Shown piece by piece: positions 35,451 to 47,159 of a stretch of 64,000 nt of DNA. The stretch's first letter is position 1. Each line of letters opens with the position of its first letter. The stretch comes from Dendrophyllia cribrosa (taxonomy: Eukaryota > Cnidaria > Anthozoa > Scleractinia > Dendrophylliidae), in NCBI GenBank assembly GCA_024195265.1, contig JAJLRJ010000005.1, forward strand, positions 37,976,207-38,040,206, written 5' to 3'. The position numbers and the translations under genes are program-made. Under the pieces are notes generated by a model. The model ran no database searches. It was not told where the DNA came from and saw nothing but the letters and a program-made list of their open reading frames with translations.

Positions 35451-35670
35451 TAGACTACGAGTAGTCCCTCCTTTTTCTTCAGGGATAGAAGAGCGAGCGA
35501 AACGCGAGCACGCGCGTGAAAATCACCCCACGCGAGAAAGGCGAGACGCGCGGTGGGGAGAGAGAAAAAGGAGACGTCTCGCCTTTCTCGCGTGAGGTGA
35601 TTTTCACGCGCGCTCGCGTTTCACTCGCACTTCTATTCCTGAGGAAAAAGGAGGGACTACTTGTAGTCTA
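35451..35670. mobile_element. Fold-back MITE, exact 9-bp target duplication
   Basis: A 220-bp near-perfect hairpin with ends TAGACTACGAGTAGTCCCTC and its reverse complement with a few changes. The arms are CG-rich (ACGCGCGTGAAAATCACC). GAGACTTAG is duplicated at 35442-35450 and 35671-35679. Confidence 0.85.
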
Positions 35671-35679
35671 GAGACTTAG

Positions 35680-38600
35680 TTGAGGCAAAAGATAGTGAGA
35701 ATTGCTTTTCAGCGTTTGCCTGGCTTTGACCGCTCTGATGTCTTTCGTAATAAAGTTTCCTTTTTATCTTTGTGGAATGTCCGGTTTCCGGAAGATTATA
35801 AAGAACGGGAAAGAGCGAATCTCAAAACTGTCTTAAAAATGAAATTAAAGTTGGAAGAATATATTTGCTCAATTCTTTCTTTGAGGAATAGAGGAATTCT
35901 AAGGATATGCACTTTTTTGTCCTGACTTCCAGACTGAATTTAAGTCTTAAAATAGCAATGAACAATGATAAACGATTATGCGTGCGGAACGGAGTCTGAT
36001 CGATCAATGACAGACATTGTAGCGACAATAAGTGGCAACACGTGCGTTCAGAATCACCATAGGTCAGTCATAGGGCATGGTTAGTAATCAGTTCTTTTCT
36101 TCTTCAAAATCTTCGTAAAATTCTAAGATGTTTATATCTTATATATAAAGATCTACAAACGCGGATAAACGTAAACATTTTTCCGATGCGTTGTGGCACA
36201 CATCAAAGATTTAAATTGGATGATCCTAGCTTGTTTTTGAACCGGTACTGCTCGACAGTTCTGACAGTTCTGGTCAGAATTAATTCTGTATCGCGATGAT
36301 CCACAATTTGCACCTACAGTTTCACAGTTGAGACCAGTTGAACCTCTCGAACTCCCCGTAATCTCGAACTCAAATCCATTTCTCTTCAGTGACCTTCGAT
36401 TTGCTTTTTCAGTCATTTACTATATGAGTCTAATGAGAGTAGATGTCGGAAATAGCGGGGTTCAACTGTATTTTCGAAGTCTTCAATGCATGTATTTCAG
36501 AGTACTTTTCTGAACTTACAATCATGGGTGGCCAGCGACCACTGATGTATAAATTTTCAACGGTTACCTTCATCAAGTTCCTTCCCTAAAAGTCATAAAA
36601 GACCATAAAAAGAATTGACTTACCTTTTCCACCCTTCCGATGCTTTTGAGCCTTGTGTAATTTGTGTCGACTTCTGCATTTTTTTACGTTTTTTCCTTTC
36701 CTCTTTTCCTCCTTGTGTTTTTCCATGACTGTGTGTATACTTGTGATACGGGAAGAGTTACTTATTGCCCCTTATTTGACGATATAAGATCACCAGAATT
36801 CAAAACACAATGAATGACTTTGAAATAAATGAGCGCCAAAAATCAAAGGTCACCGATATGTATGTTTATACCGGGAGTCTAGGGTCTACTCTAACTGCAT
36901 GTCCGATCCAAGAGAGAGGAAGAGAGGGGCCTTGGGAACGAGGTTGGTAGACGTTTCAATAATAAATAGATCATTAAGAAGTTCCGGTATAAAAGGCCAG
37001 GCTCCTCCCCCAATTCGCGCCTCTGGTTTCAAATTTGAATTGAAGATAGCCGTTACGGCCTGCGTTACGGCCGGTTGGGAAGATATGGACTAAAATAATT
37101 GCCTAATCAAATATATTCCCTTCTATTTTTATTTTTTTTTTCTTGTATGCATAAGAAACACATCAAATGCTGTTTATTGGGGTAAATCCGCGAGTGAACA
37201 TGTCCGCGGTTTGAATTTAACCGCCACTATCGTTCCAGATCTTTGCAGGATCCCAGTTCTTCTCGAAAATATTTATAAACTTGCTCCACTCGCGCCTTCG
37301 TTAAATGTTGAAAGCAGTTTATTCTCTTTGCTATATGCGTGCGAGTGTTCTCCCGAGTAGTAGCAATCGAAGTGCAGCAATCGTTTCGGACACGGAGCTC
37401 AAAATCTGTCGACACTACAGCGGTAAAAGACGGTGAACGAAAGCGTAAGAGAAGCGTTTATGTCGGTTGTCTTTTCAATTCAAAACAGGCAGCGGGAATA
37501 TAAAACGATCGGGTATATACCACGATTATTGTGCACCACTGGGCAATTGGATTTTAAACTACTTGGAATGGCTGTTTTGAATAATAACTGGATGCGAATT
37601 TGCCCCCACGCGTTTGGTTCGCTTGATATCACAGACAACAATTTCTTCGTTTCGATTCTTTGCATGTAAAACCACTACAGGTTCGGAGATAGCAAATCTA
37701 CAGCCACGGACAATCGGAAGGGCTTCTTCGTTTTTTTTTTTTTTTTTTGTACTTTGACTACGATCAATGTAAGGTAAGAATAAAATGTTTGAAAATTGCT
37801 GCGGTGTGAATAATCTCAATTGCTTTTATATAGCATTCGCCTGGCGAACCAGCGGGTAAATTCGAACACAAAACGTTACAAAATAAATCACAGAAAATAC
37901 AACAAAGTGTTCATAAAATATCTTTTTTTTTTTAATTCATCGTAGCTTAGAACGACAAATGGATGGAATTGGACTTATTAGTGATAAATATTTTATTCCT
38001 CGCGAAGCGAGGTTTATAAATTTGTCGGCCCTCGGGAGCTGAGCCGCGCGAATTCGAGCGAAAAATATATTTATATGTATATATATATATATATATATAT
38101 TATTGCGTCGACGAAGGAGACGCTTCCTAATCTTGTCGGCTAAGCGGAACGAATCGAGAAATGTGTCGGTACCAAATCTGCGCCATTTTGAAACGTCACA
38201 ATAGTATCCAGCATTCTTAGCGCGTCGTCTAGGCTAAGCGGAACGAATCGAGAAAAGTGTCGGTACCAAATCTGCGCCATTTTGAAACGTCACAATAGTA
38301 TCCAGCATCGCGTGGAAATCAGGCATCATCCTGGGGAGCTGGGGTTCCGAAATGTCACATGTGAATAATCTATTTGTCTTGATTTAGTTTCGGATATTTT
38401 CCCGATTTTGGAATCGTACGGCTCAATATTTCAATGCCTACTAAAAGTACGCAGTGGAAAAATTGGACGAAGGTTCTTCTCCGGACCAAGTAAGTTGTTG
38501 GGTCTCTTTGGAATCAAGCAAGAAGTTACAGATTTTCCTCGCTGCCGTTCTGGTATGTTTTGAATGTTCTATCTTGATTTTGCTGTGGTTCTCTGCCTGA

Positions 38601-39400
38601 TTTGGGAAGCTTTCACCTAAATACCGACGTCGTTCTTCGCGATGTTCTACGGTACGGTGCAATTCGCTGTAATTCTTAGCAATAATTCACTGACTGGCCG
38701 CGCCAGGCGAACGCAGATAATTTAACTTTACAGTGCTCGAAATTGCGCCTGTATCGGGCGCATTTGCGACTAAAGATTTCGCAGTTTTGTGACTAAAATT
38801 TGTCTAGCTAATAAAGGAATTATATTCAACAGTCTTGTGTCTTACTTGCAATTGGTAGTTGTAATTTTATCCGAAAAATCTTGCGAAATTTCACGTTGAA
38901 TGTTGCGTGACTTCCGGTATTGGTACATGTACTGAGGAGTATGATTTCAGAATCGGAGAAATAACCGAAATGAAATCAAGACAAATATACTATTTATATG
39001 TCGGAAAAATCTGAGACCTTTCGGAGTACACAGCACGGCAGGATTTTGCCCGATTCCACGGCGATAGCGTGAATTTGTTTGATGAGACGGCCCGACGTTT
39101 TTGCCTGCGTGACATATCTCGCGACATAGCCCTTTTCAACAGTGGCTGAATTAATTCATGAAACTGAGGTACTAGGCTAAGACGAGGTGCCACGGGATAA
39201 GGAGACGCACTATAATCTATGATTACTACTAGTATATATTTTATATTAACGCATTAAAGTTAATGCGTTAATCAGTACATACATTTGGCGATACGTCGCT
39301 GTAATATGAAATGTAGGTAAATCCCATACATTTCCTATAAAATACAAACGGTTATGTTACACAAACACATTGTGTGGGCGCCCTGTGCTACTATTGATGC
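35680..39400. other. Intron stretch with minor repeats
   Basis: A tandem duplication of about 80 bp lies at 38138-38217 and 38232-38308 (CGAATCGAGAAATGTGTCGG ... GTCACAATAGTATCCAGCAT). There is a (TA)n tract at about 38066-38103, a poly-T at 37731-37748, and a perfect small hairpin TTAACGCATTA AAG TTAATGCGTTAA near 39246-39272. No gene is supported. Confidence 0.55.
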
Positions 39401-40343
39401 CGTGAGCGTAAGCGTGAGAAATTTAATCTTGAAAGCGAGTTTCGCAACATCTTCTCTCGTGGTAATTCAAATACCACAGATGATCACACGCGTTTGGAGG
39501 AGATCAAAGATCTCCTAAAAACGATCGAAGATCACGACGTAGAAGGAGCCATCATTCGCAGTAAAGAACAGTGGATAGAGCTGGGGAAAAAACCGACCAA
39601 GTATTTCTACCAGCTTGAAAATCAGCGACAGACACGCGACTCAATTACAGAGTTACGTGCAAACAATTCAACCGTGACTTCCGATAAAAATATTCTTCGC
39701 GAATGTCGGGATTTTTATCATAACCTCTATTCGGCTGAACAAGTTGATTTATCTAGCCAAGACTGGCTTTTAGACCAACTGAATAAAACTCTGGCATCCG
39801 AAGACCAGGAGAAATGCGAAGGTGACCTCACACTCTTCGAGTGTCAAGAGGCCCTTTCACAAATGCAATCAGGCAAATCGCCGGGAGCTCCGATGGATTT
39901 CCGGTTGAATTTTATCGTCGCTTCTGGGGTCTATTAAGTCACGATTTAGTAGACACGCTAAATTACTCTTTTAAACACGGATCACTCTCTGACACACAAC
40001 GTCAAGGAATTATCCGCCTGCTTTACAAGAAGGACAACAAGTCAGACTTGAAAAACTGGCGACCAATTTCTCTGTTAAACACAGATTATAAAATTTGTAC
40101 TAAAGTACTAAGGTTGTACCGCTGATTCTCAGCGAAGATCAAACATGCTGGATTCCTGACCGCAGTATTTTTGAAAACCTTTTTCTGATCCGGGATACAA
40201 TCGACTATGTAAACCATAAACAGCTTTCGGCCGCTGTTATTAGCCTGGATCAGGAAAAGGCTATCGACCGGGATAATCACGACTTTTTGCAACGCGTTTT
40301 ACAGCGCTGAGTAAACATTGTTTACACCAATATTACCTCGTGC
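39401..40343 (+). mobile_element. L1-type LINE, part 1 (linker and RT start), decayed
   Basis: The frame from about 39401 encodes LEEIKDLLKTIEDHDVEGAI, IIRSKEQWIELGKKPTKYFY and the RT entry motifs KSPG, DGFPVEFYRRFW, LKNWRPISLLNTDYKI. A frame break lies near 39887. The frame then degenerates but ends in YTNITSC at 40343, where a second retroelement is inserted. It resumes at 41966. Confidence 0.85.
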
Positions 40344-40556
40344 CTGGAACGAGCTTCCCAACGAAATACGAGAACTCAGTAGTTTAACCGCCTTCAAAAG
40401 AGCTCTCGAACAAAAATAGAACCTCTGGTTCCATAACACGCATCTATGATTGTAGGTTAAATTTTTATGGGGTAAATAGGATAATATGATGTAAGTTAGT
40501 GTTTTTATTAATCTTATCAGTATTCTTTACACTAGTATAGTATAACAGTTTTTTGC

Positions 40557-40596
<40 letters not shown>

Positions 40597-40600
40597 TAAA
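40344..40600 (+). mobile_element. CR1/L2-type LINE 3' fragment, left part
   Basis: It encodes the C-terminal signature WNELPNEIRELSSLTAFKRA and a stop at about 40418, typical of Jockey/CR1-group LINEs (W-N-x-L-P-x-x-I-R). A 3' UTR follows up to a (TA)n tract at 40560-40594, into which a Penelope-like element is inserted. GTGC at 40340-40343 repeats at 41966-41969 and is the probable target duplication. Confidence 0.7.
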
Positions 40601-40907
40601 ACAATAAGCTCCGACTCCAGTCAAGACTTTTGACAGATTTGACAGATATATATATATATATATTTCAACAGGAATACGCTTAAATTGAGCTACAGCTGCA
40701 TGAATAATATAAAATCGATTATATCCAACCACAACAAATCACAAATTAATAAGTCTGATCTAACCCAAGATAGTAATTGTAACTGCCGGAACCCAAGCAC
40801 GTGCCCCATGAACGGAAAATGCAACGACACAAACATCATTTACCAAGCTGAAGTCACAACATCATCCTCCAAAGAGACATACGTCGGACTTTGTGACACA
40901 GCGTTTA

Positions 40908-41258
40908 CAGCCATGCTCCGTCACGCGTGACCAGTATTTTTGAAAATTGAATGGAGTTTGCAATATTACGCGTCGGTTTTGAAAATTCATTCCGAGATTC
41001 GGAATTCCCGTGAGAATTTTACCGCATTTTCGGAAACAAAGAGCAACAAAATATCATTTTGTTTGAAATGTTACATATCCTAACAATATTAGGTTTTTTT
41101 ATGCGTGCAGCGAAGTTATTTTCCGTTAATTTGTGACTTTCAAAGTGTTTTCCACAGAGATCTTCAAGGTTTCATTCAAATCTCGGACGTTACAAAGAAA
41201 TATTCAAATGTTCATTTCATTCTCTAGATTACTGGTCACGCGTGACGGAGCATGGCTG
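40908..41258. mobile_element. Tc1/mariner-type MITE inserted in the Penelope-like fragment
   Basis: A 351-bp insert with inverted ends of about 29 bp that begin CAGCCATGCTCCGTCACGCG. TA is duplicated at 40906-40907 and 41259-41260. Taking out the insert and one TA restores the frame D-T-A-F-K-L-R-Y-R-N-H across the GIY-YIG domain. It has no coding capacity. Confidence 0.9.
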
Positions 41259-41648
41259 TAAATTAAGATACAGAAATCACGTATGCTCATTTAGAAATGA
41301 AAAATACAAGCATGCAACAGAATTAAGCAAATACATCTGGAGCTTAAAAGAAAGAGACGTCATTTACAACATCAAATGGCGTAAGATTAAACAAGCAAGA
41401 TCGTATTCAAATGTAAACAAGCGTTGTAATTTATGTTTATGGGAAAAATATTTCATCATATGCAGACCCGAAATGTCAACACTGAACAATAGAAGCGAAC
41501 TCCTATCTACTTGTAGACATTCTAAGAAATTCCTGTTGAAAACTGTATTCGTTTAGTTAACCAATCATATCTCCGCACGTCACGCCATTAGGTATTGTTC
41601 TGTAATTTCAAATTTTGTATGTATTCTATGTATCCGTTATTGTAGGCA

Positions 41649-41696
41649 GTTGCCTGATGATTGCTTCGTAAGAAGCATGAAACTCTGAGTAGCAGT
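41649..41696 (+). ncRNA. Hammerhead ribozyme in a Penelope-like tail
   Basis: All conserved parts are present in order. Stem I 5' strand GTTGC (41649-41653), core CTGATGA (41654-41660), stem II TGCTTC/GAAGCA with loop GTAA, core GAA (41679-41681), stem III ACT/AGT with loop CTG, the cleavage-site base A (41691) in a GTA triplet, and stem I 3' strand GCAGT (41692-41696). Such ribozymes are known in the pseudo-LTRs of Penelope-like elements, where they are thought to process transcripts. Confidence 0.85.
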
Positions 41697-41804
41697 GAAT
41701 AAATGTCTTCGACCAAGTAATCCATCTCTACAAATCTACATATCGCTCTAGTTTATCTATTGAGCACTTTTATAGCTGATGAAGTCTTCAATTCATTATT
41801 TTAT

Positions 41805-41810
<6 letters not shown>

Positions 41811-41855
<45 letters not shown>

Positions 41856-41965
41856 GTTGTTATTATTTAGATTAGATTATATTTAAGTGCACGGCATGTC
41901 TGAAAAACAGTTTTACTAAGCCGTTTTACCGTGTTGAAATAAAGTTAATTGATTGATTTTGATTT
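41811..41965 (+). mobile_element. CR1/L2-type LINE 3' fragment, right part with terminal repeats
   Basis: After (TA)n (41811-41844) and a TTG repeat the sequence reads GTTGAAATAAAGTTAATTGATTGATTT, an ending typical of CR1-group LINEs with short 3' tandem repeats. It continues the fragment cut at about 40600. Confidence 0.65.
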
Positions 41966-42050
41966 GTGCGTTATAAACAATCCCAATGGATGGCTCTCGT
42001 CGGCCTTTTCGCTCGAACGGGGGGTTGGACAAGGTTGTCCGTTGTTGCAT
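41966..42050 (+). mobile_element. L1-type LINE, part 2 (RT)
   Basis: It encodes CVINNPNGWLSSAFSLERGV and GQGCPLL, the RT block following the Y-x-D motif. It is contiguous with the YTNITSC end at 40343 once the CR1 insertion and a GTGC duplication are removed. Similarity stops near 42050. Confidence 0.8.
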
Positions 42051-42059
42051 TATTATTCA

Positions 42060-42589
42060 GTATTATTTTATTTTGTATTAAATTTTCCACCGCAGAAATA
42101 TACTCCCGCAGAAAAAATTACTTGTTTTAATGATGATGACGGCTTAACAGGAACTTTTTTAACAGTGAACATATTGCTCTCATAACTCCGAGGCGACCGG
42201 CACAACAGTCATCTGTATTCCCGATTCAACTCCAGACACGTCCTCAAAAGAACCAGAGACTGTTATCATAATACTGATACGTTTTTACAACAACGTACAA
42301 TAATTCACTCACTAGTTTTCTCGTTGTTTATGTTCATATTGGCGCCAGAACAGCAACCAAAACTATGGGAACTGTAGAAACCTCCGGTCAGGAAGTAAAA
42401 TTGCAATTTAATACCGATGCCTTGTATTTTATTTATACTTGACCAGAAATCCGCAAACATTTCCTCCCAGCAGAAATTTTAGCTCTCTCGATCCGCAAAA
42501 ATTTCCTCCCGCAAAACAAATTCAGTCGGGCAATCCGTAAAATTTTCCTACCGCAAAAATTTCCTCGTGCACGGTAGCTAAATCACCAG
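42060..42589. repeat. Region with CCGCAAAAATTTCCTCCCGC repeats
   Basis: About five degenerate copies of a CCGCAAAAATTTCCTCCCGC motif between 42090 and 42575. No gene is seen. The origin is unknown. Confidence 0.55.
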
Positions 42590-43150
42590 AACTATGACGT
42601 CTTTCCCATACTTTCTAAACCGTAATAGCAATGATTCAGTATTCCAAAATAGAACAAACCCAAAGTTCATGCTATTTTGCTCTGCCATATCGCTCATATT
42701 AAAACACAAACTTTCCCGTCCCATTTAACTTCCTTAAAACGTCTGCATTCATTTTAAAAATACACCGTGAAATCTGCGTTTCCCAAGAAAACGCATTTGA
42801 CCTATTTTTACTTACGACAAATGATTGAAAATTTGAAACATTGATAGGTAACGTGAGATATCGAAACTTAATAAGAACTTTAATACCTTTGCGGTGACGT
42901 AACGTGAGATATGACAAGTTCATGACATCCCAATACCGTACGGAAATTAACAATAGGTCCGGGGGTGCTCCCCAAAAATTTTAGTGGCGGTATGTGACGC
43001 CCTTCTTGAAATCCTAACCGGTTTAACCAACCATATCCGCAATGCCCTAATATAGCTTCTATAAAGAAGAAAGAAGTACCCCCCCCCCCCCCCCCCCCGG
43101 ACAAAAGTCCACAAAAGTTAACAACGAGCCTTTGTTAACAACTTTTGTCG
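42590..43150. repeat. Inverse copy of the 27.2-kb repeat family
   Basis: The reverse complement matches 27220-27480 (GGTCCGGGGGTGCTCCCCAA and flanks) and a further part near 27730 (TTCTATTTTGGAAT). The poly-C at 43079-43098 corresponds to the G tract of the other copy. Confidence 0.7.
43079..43098. repeat. Poly-C tract (20 nt)
   Basis: An uninterrupted C run inside the repeat copy at 42590-43150. Confidence 0.9.
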
Positions 43151-43252
43151 CTTTTTATTTCCTGTAAATTAATGTTTAACTTACAGGAGTATAATGTGGT
43201 CTAACATGCATTCTTTGTGCATTTTTGTTAGCAACATTTTTGTTAGATACTA

Positions 43253-44523
43253 TTACACCTTTTGCCATTCATTACCGCAAAATATACAATCATTTTAGCC
43301 AAACTTATGAACATATGCGCCAATATACGTTCATTCAAATGAATGTTTCAGTCATTTGAACTAAAACAACATTCATTAACGATTTTTACATAATTAAGTG
43401 CATTCAATTGCATTTTTCGGACAATCATTAGCGCGAAAAGACATTCACGGATGTGAAATAGATTTTCATTTGCGCGTTGATGCATTTCAATAACATCAAC
43501 GCGAAATCAATTGCACGATTGGTCAATCAATAACGTGGATGTGATATTCATTAACATTTTTATTACAACTAGTGCAAACAATAGCATTTATAGACAATCA
43601 TTTGAGTGCTCCTTACAAACGTTACCGCGTCCGTACAAACATTTGCACGTTCATGACATTCAATTGCCAAAAATCTATCTTCAATCACAAAAAAGCTTTT
43701 TCATCGGAATTTTCACATAGTTTCGTCGTACGAATTATTGACAGGAGGTTATCCAACCATTTTCTCGCCTTAAATTTACTCTCGAGCAAATCAATAGACA
43801 GCTCCGAGCACGTCTCCCTGGCAAACCTGAGGTCCACGATCGGACGGTGGCGAGGATGCTGGACGGAATATTGTACCGAGTGAAGCTTGTCAGACCACTC
43901 CCCGCCGAACGAAACAGACCAGACGTACTGCAGAAACGGGTAGATTACACTACCTGGTTTATGGCGCATGGCGTAGTGTAAACCATTGCATTTTTATAGA
44001 CGACACGGGAGAGCGAGGCTGGGAGAAAGGGCTTACAGGCAAGTGTGCGGGCAGCGTTGTCGAAATCTTACCGTCACAATGACGATTTCGCCCATAAATG
44101 AGCTCATCTTTCACTCAGCAGTTGTCCTGTCAAGAATTCGTACAACGAAACTATGTGAAAATTCCGATGAAAAAGCTTTTTTTGTGATTGAAAATAGATT
44201 TTTGGCAATTGAATGTCATGAACGTGCAAATGTTTGTACGGACGCGGTAACGTTTGTAAGGAGCACTCAAATGATTGTCTATAAATGCTATTGTTTGCAC
44301 TACTTGTAATAAAATGTTAATGAATATCACATCCACGTTATTGATTGACCAATCGTGCAATTGATTTCGCGTTGACGTTATTGAAATGCATCAACGCGCA
44401 AATGAAAATCTATTTCACATCCGTGAATGTCTTTTCGCGCTAATGATTGTCCGAAAAATGCAATTGAATGCACTTGATTAAAATGATTGTATATTTTGCG
44501 GTAATGAATGGCAAAAGGTGTAA
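43253..44523. mobile_element. Tc1/mariner-like element with ~350-bp inverted ends and transposase remnants
   Basis: The ends are TTACACCTTTTGCCATTCAT and its reverse complement, flanked by TA (43251-43252 and 44524-44525). The inverted arms reach about 43740 and from about 44140, with an extra ~85 bp in the left arm (about 43300-43385). The 400-bp centre carries remnants of an IS630/Tc1-type transposase, described separately. Confidence 0.85.
43760..44120 (+). pseudogene. IS630/Tc1-type transposase remnant
   Basis: Two frames are legible. The first reads QINRQLRARLPGKPEVHD, then TVARMLDGILYRVKLVRPLP and VDYTTWFMAHGVV, matching the helix-turn-helix and inter-domain part of cnidarian IS630/Tc1-like transposases. 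After stops and a frame change, ERAYRQVCGQRCRNLTVTM and SPINELIFHSAV match the DDE domain around its second strand. Both flanks run into the inverted arms, so the transposase is truncated at both ends and is dead. Confidence 0.75.
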
Positions 44524-45365
44524 TAGACTTTTTAGTGAATTTGTGGGGACATTCTTGTTGCAGTTTTGTTGGCACATTTTTGTTAGATACTATCAATAAC
44601 AACACAAAAGTCGAGTAGCATATTTTTTGAAAGCGGTTTAGCGAGCGCATGTTTGTGGCCTGACAAAGCGATATATTCATACGTTGATGATTAGACGTTA
44701 GAACGTTAGAAGAGAGAGAAATTTATTTGGCCGTATTTTATCAAAAATTCAAGCTCTCGTTATTTTGTTTATTCTGAATTAGAGTGATTCATTTGTAGAG
44801 CACATTAGAGGCCTGACAAAGCTTGATGATAGCTTGATGATAGCTTGATTTTAGTGAACTAAGACTTCAGACAACGTTCCAAGAGAGAGCAATTTATTTG
44901 GCTGTATTTTATCAAAAATTCGGGAGTTCTTGAGACATCATTTTAAGGTATCAGCACCGGCAAAATTTATGCTCTCCAAATGCCTTGCAAAAAATTCCTG
45001 GTTAAACGTCATGCCATGAAATATACAAATCCAAAGTTTTGGGTCAATATCTCTAATCCTTCAAAAGATATGTGCATTTGAAAATGGACCTTTTTCACCT
45101 TTTCGAGCATTATGATTGGTCCAATAGGGTCACATGACTGATTGGCGGGAAATTCAAAATGTATTGTCTTTATCAATTTATAGAATTCAACTGGGTCATG
45201 CTAGGAACTTCAACCAAAAAGGAATTGAATTAAAGCAGTCACCAAATTCATTTGACAGAATTTTGGTCAGTCTGACCAAATTTTGAGAAAGATCGACAGC
45301 TGTCAATCAGAGAGAAATGTCAAAAAACGAAATCACAAAAACAAGTTTTTTTCCCACAGTTTTTA

Positions 45366-45590
45366 ATATTGTTAAAATCTGTTTTCAGAAATGAGTTTTT
45401 AACACCACTTGGCACAAACGTAGTTTCAGCCCCGTAATATACGTTAATTTATGCAAATTAACGGGAAATAAACCGAAATATGCGGTTATTTGCATTGGTT
45501 TGCATAAATTAACATAAATTACGGGGCTGAAACTACGTTTGTGCCAAGTGGTGTTTGAAACTCATTTCTGAAAAGAGATTTTAAAAATAT
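45366..45590. mobile_element. Palindromic MITE in one arm of the TTAA element
   Basis: A 225-bp inverted repeat (ATATTGTTAAAATCTGTTTT ... reverse complement) whose inner arms share TTGGCACAAACGTAGTTTCA. The right arm of the host element (near 50250) reads directly CACAG-T6-AGAGCC, the empty site. A TA appears on both sides (45364-45365 and 45591-45592), with one-base uncertainty. Confidence 0.75.
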
Positions 45591-47159
45591 TAAGAGCCAA
45601 TGTCTGAAATTTTCGAAAATCGGGCGTCAGTCACAAAATTTAGGATTTCTTCATATTTTGCCCAAATAATCTCTATAGTGAAGTATTTTCAAAAATAACA
45701 TTAAAAATTGTAACGGCGTTTTATTATTTTCGAAAACGGGCAAAGTTTAAAAAACGGCAAATCGGCGGCCTTTCAGTTGTGAAACTGGCGAAAAATTACA
45801 CATTTCCATCTCGCTCGTACATAAAAATGCGATGTCATACATAAATAAAATGTGGCCACGACATAAACACGCTCTTGTTCTTCACACTACTATTATTTAC
45901 TTTGGATTAGCAGTTGAAATAAGAATATTTCGACCGTTAGAAGAAACATGATTTCTTCCATTTTAAAAATTAGCAAATTTGAACCAATTTCAACGCCGTG
46001 GAAACCCAATTGGTACGTTGAGTTTGAAAACAAAATTAAGACAGTCTTGAAGCACAACTTCTGTTGTTTACTGTGGTGAAATATTTCTGGCGGCACTTTA
46101 AAAGTGCCCCGTCGAGAGACCAAAATGTGAAGGGTTGTTTGACACCAGGAGAACTTGTGACACGAACCTGAACGCCGACACTACGCACAAAATGTTTATC
46201 GCAAAAAATAGTTCCTTTGAGATATAGCCTTTTTCAGAATCGTAAGGACTTCAGAAGAACTTTATCTATCCTTTTCTAACTTAAAATGATATCTTTTAAG
46301 CAGTTTGTTGGGATACGGAGTAGAGACACGAACATCGATCATGTTGTGCAACCTTACAAATAACAGCGATCAACACTTACCCGCTTTTTCATCAGAAAAT
46401 TAAACTGACCCAATCCTTGAATTGCGTTTATAATAAAGACAATCCTGCACTCCGATCCATTATATTGCTGTGTTTGGAATATCTGAGCCTTGTAGATCAT
46501 ATCATAGCGTTATTTACTCCAAATTTGTTAAAACAACAGTCGCTAAATGACAGTTCGAAAGTTTCCCACAATGTATTGCAAAGAGATTGCGTGACGTATA
46601 GCACACTGGAATTTGCTGTGTGCTTATGGTATCGGTCAAAGAAAGAACATTGCCGTGGAAAAGGTTTCAAGTCAGTGTCATTTATAAAGTGGGCTGGGGG
46701 TCCTTTAGTTGTAGAACTTGAGGCTCTAGTGGGGTCCGAGTGCATGCCAATATATAGATTTTTGACGTCGGGAGGCTCGAAAGTGCTTTTTACATCATTC
46801 AATACAAGATATTTTCGAAAACAAAAGTGAAATTCAAAGATATTTTTTTCTTTTTAGCCACTATTGCACCCGCTTTCTATTAATAGTTTATCAGAAAATT
46901 AAACTAACCCGAGCCTTGAATTGCGTTTATGATAAAGCCAATCATGCACTCCATTGTTGTAAATAAATTCCTGCACAGCAAAAGTAGAGAAAAAAAATGT
47001 TCACAGCGAGCGAAAGAAAAGTATGGAATGATCTCGAAAAAAATTATTGCACAGCCTCAAGGCGGAAAAAGAAATCATGCATCACACAAGGCTTCTTCAA
47101 TCTTCTTACAAGAGACAATAAAACTGTAAAAGTGGTTAGCAATCTTGCATTACATTGGC

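Larger units (their letters stand above)
40601..41810 (+). mobile_element. Penelope-like element fragment (GIY-YIG region and tail)
   Basis: It encodes the Cys-rich block ([16 protein letters not shown]) and GIY-YIG start ([20 protein letters not shown]), is interrupted by a MITE at 40908-41258, then continues [20 protein letters not shown] and [15 protein letters not shown] up to 41556. The RT region is missing. The tail contains a hammerhead ribozyme at 41649-41696. The element lies within (TA)n sequence of a LINE 3' UTR. Confidence 0.8.

Noticed and set aside
41770..41800. A second CTGATGA core downstream of the hammerhead
   Set aside because: CTGATGAAGTCTTCAATTC lacks the GAA segment and stem III, so a ribozyme cannot be supported there.
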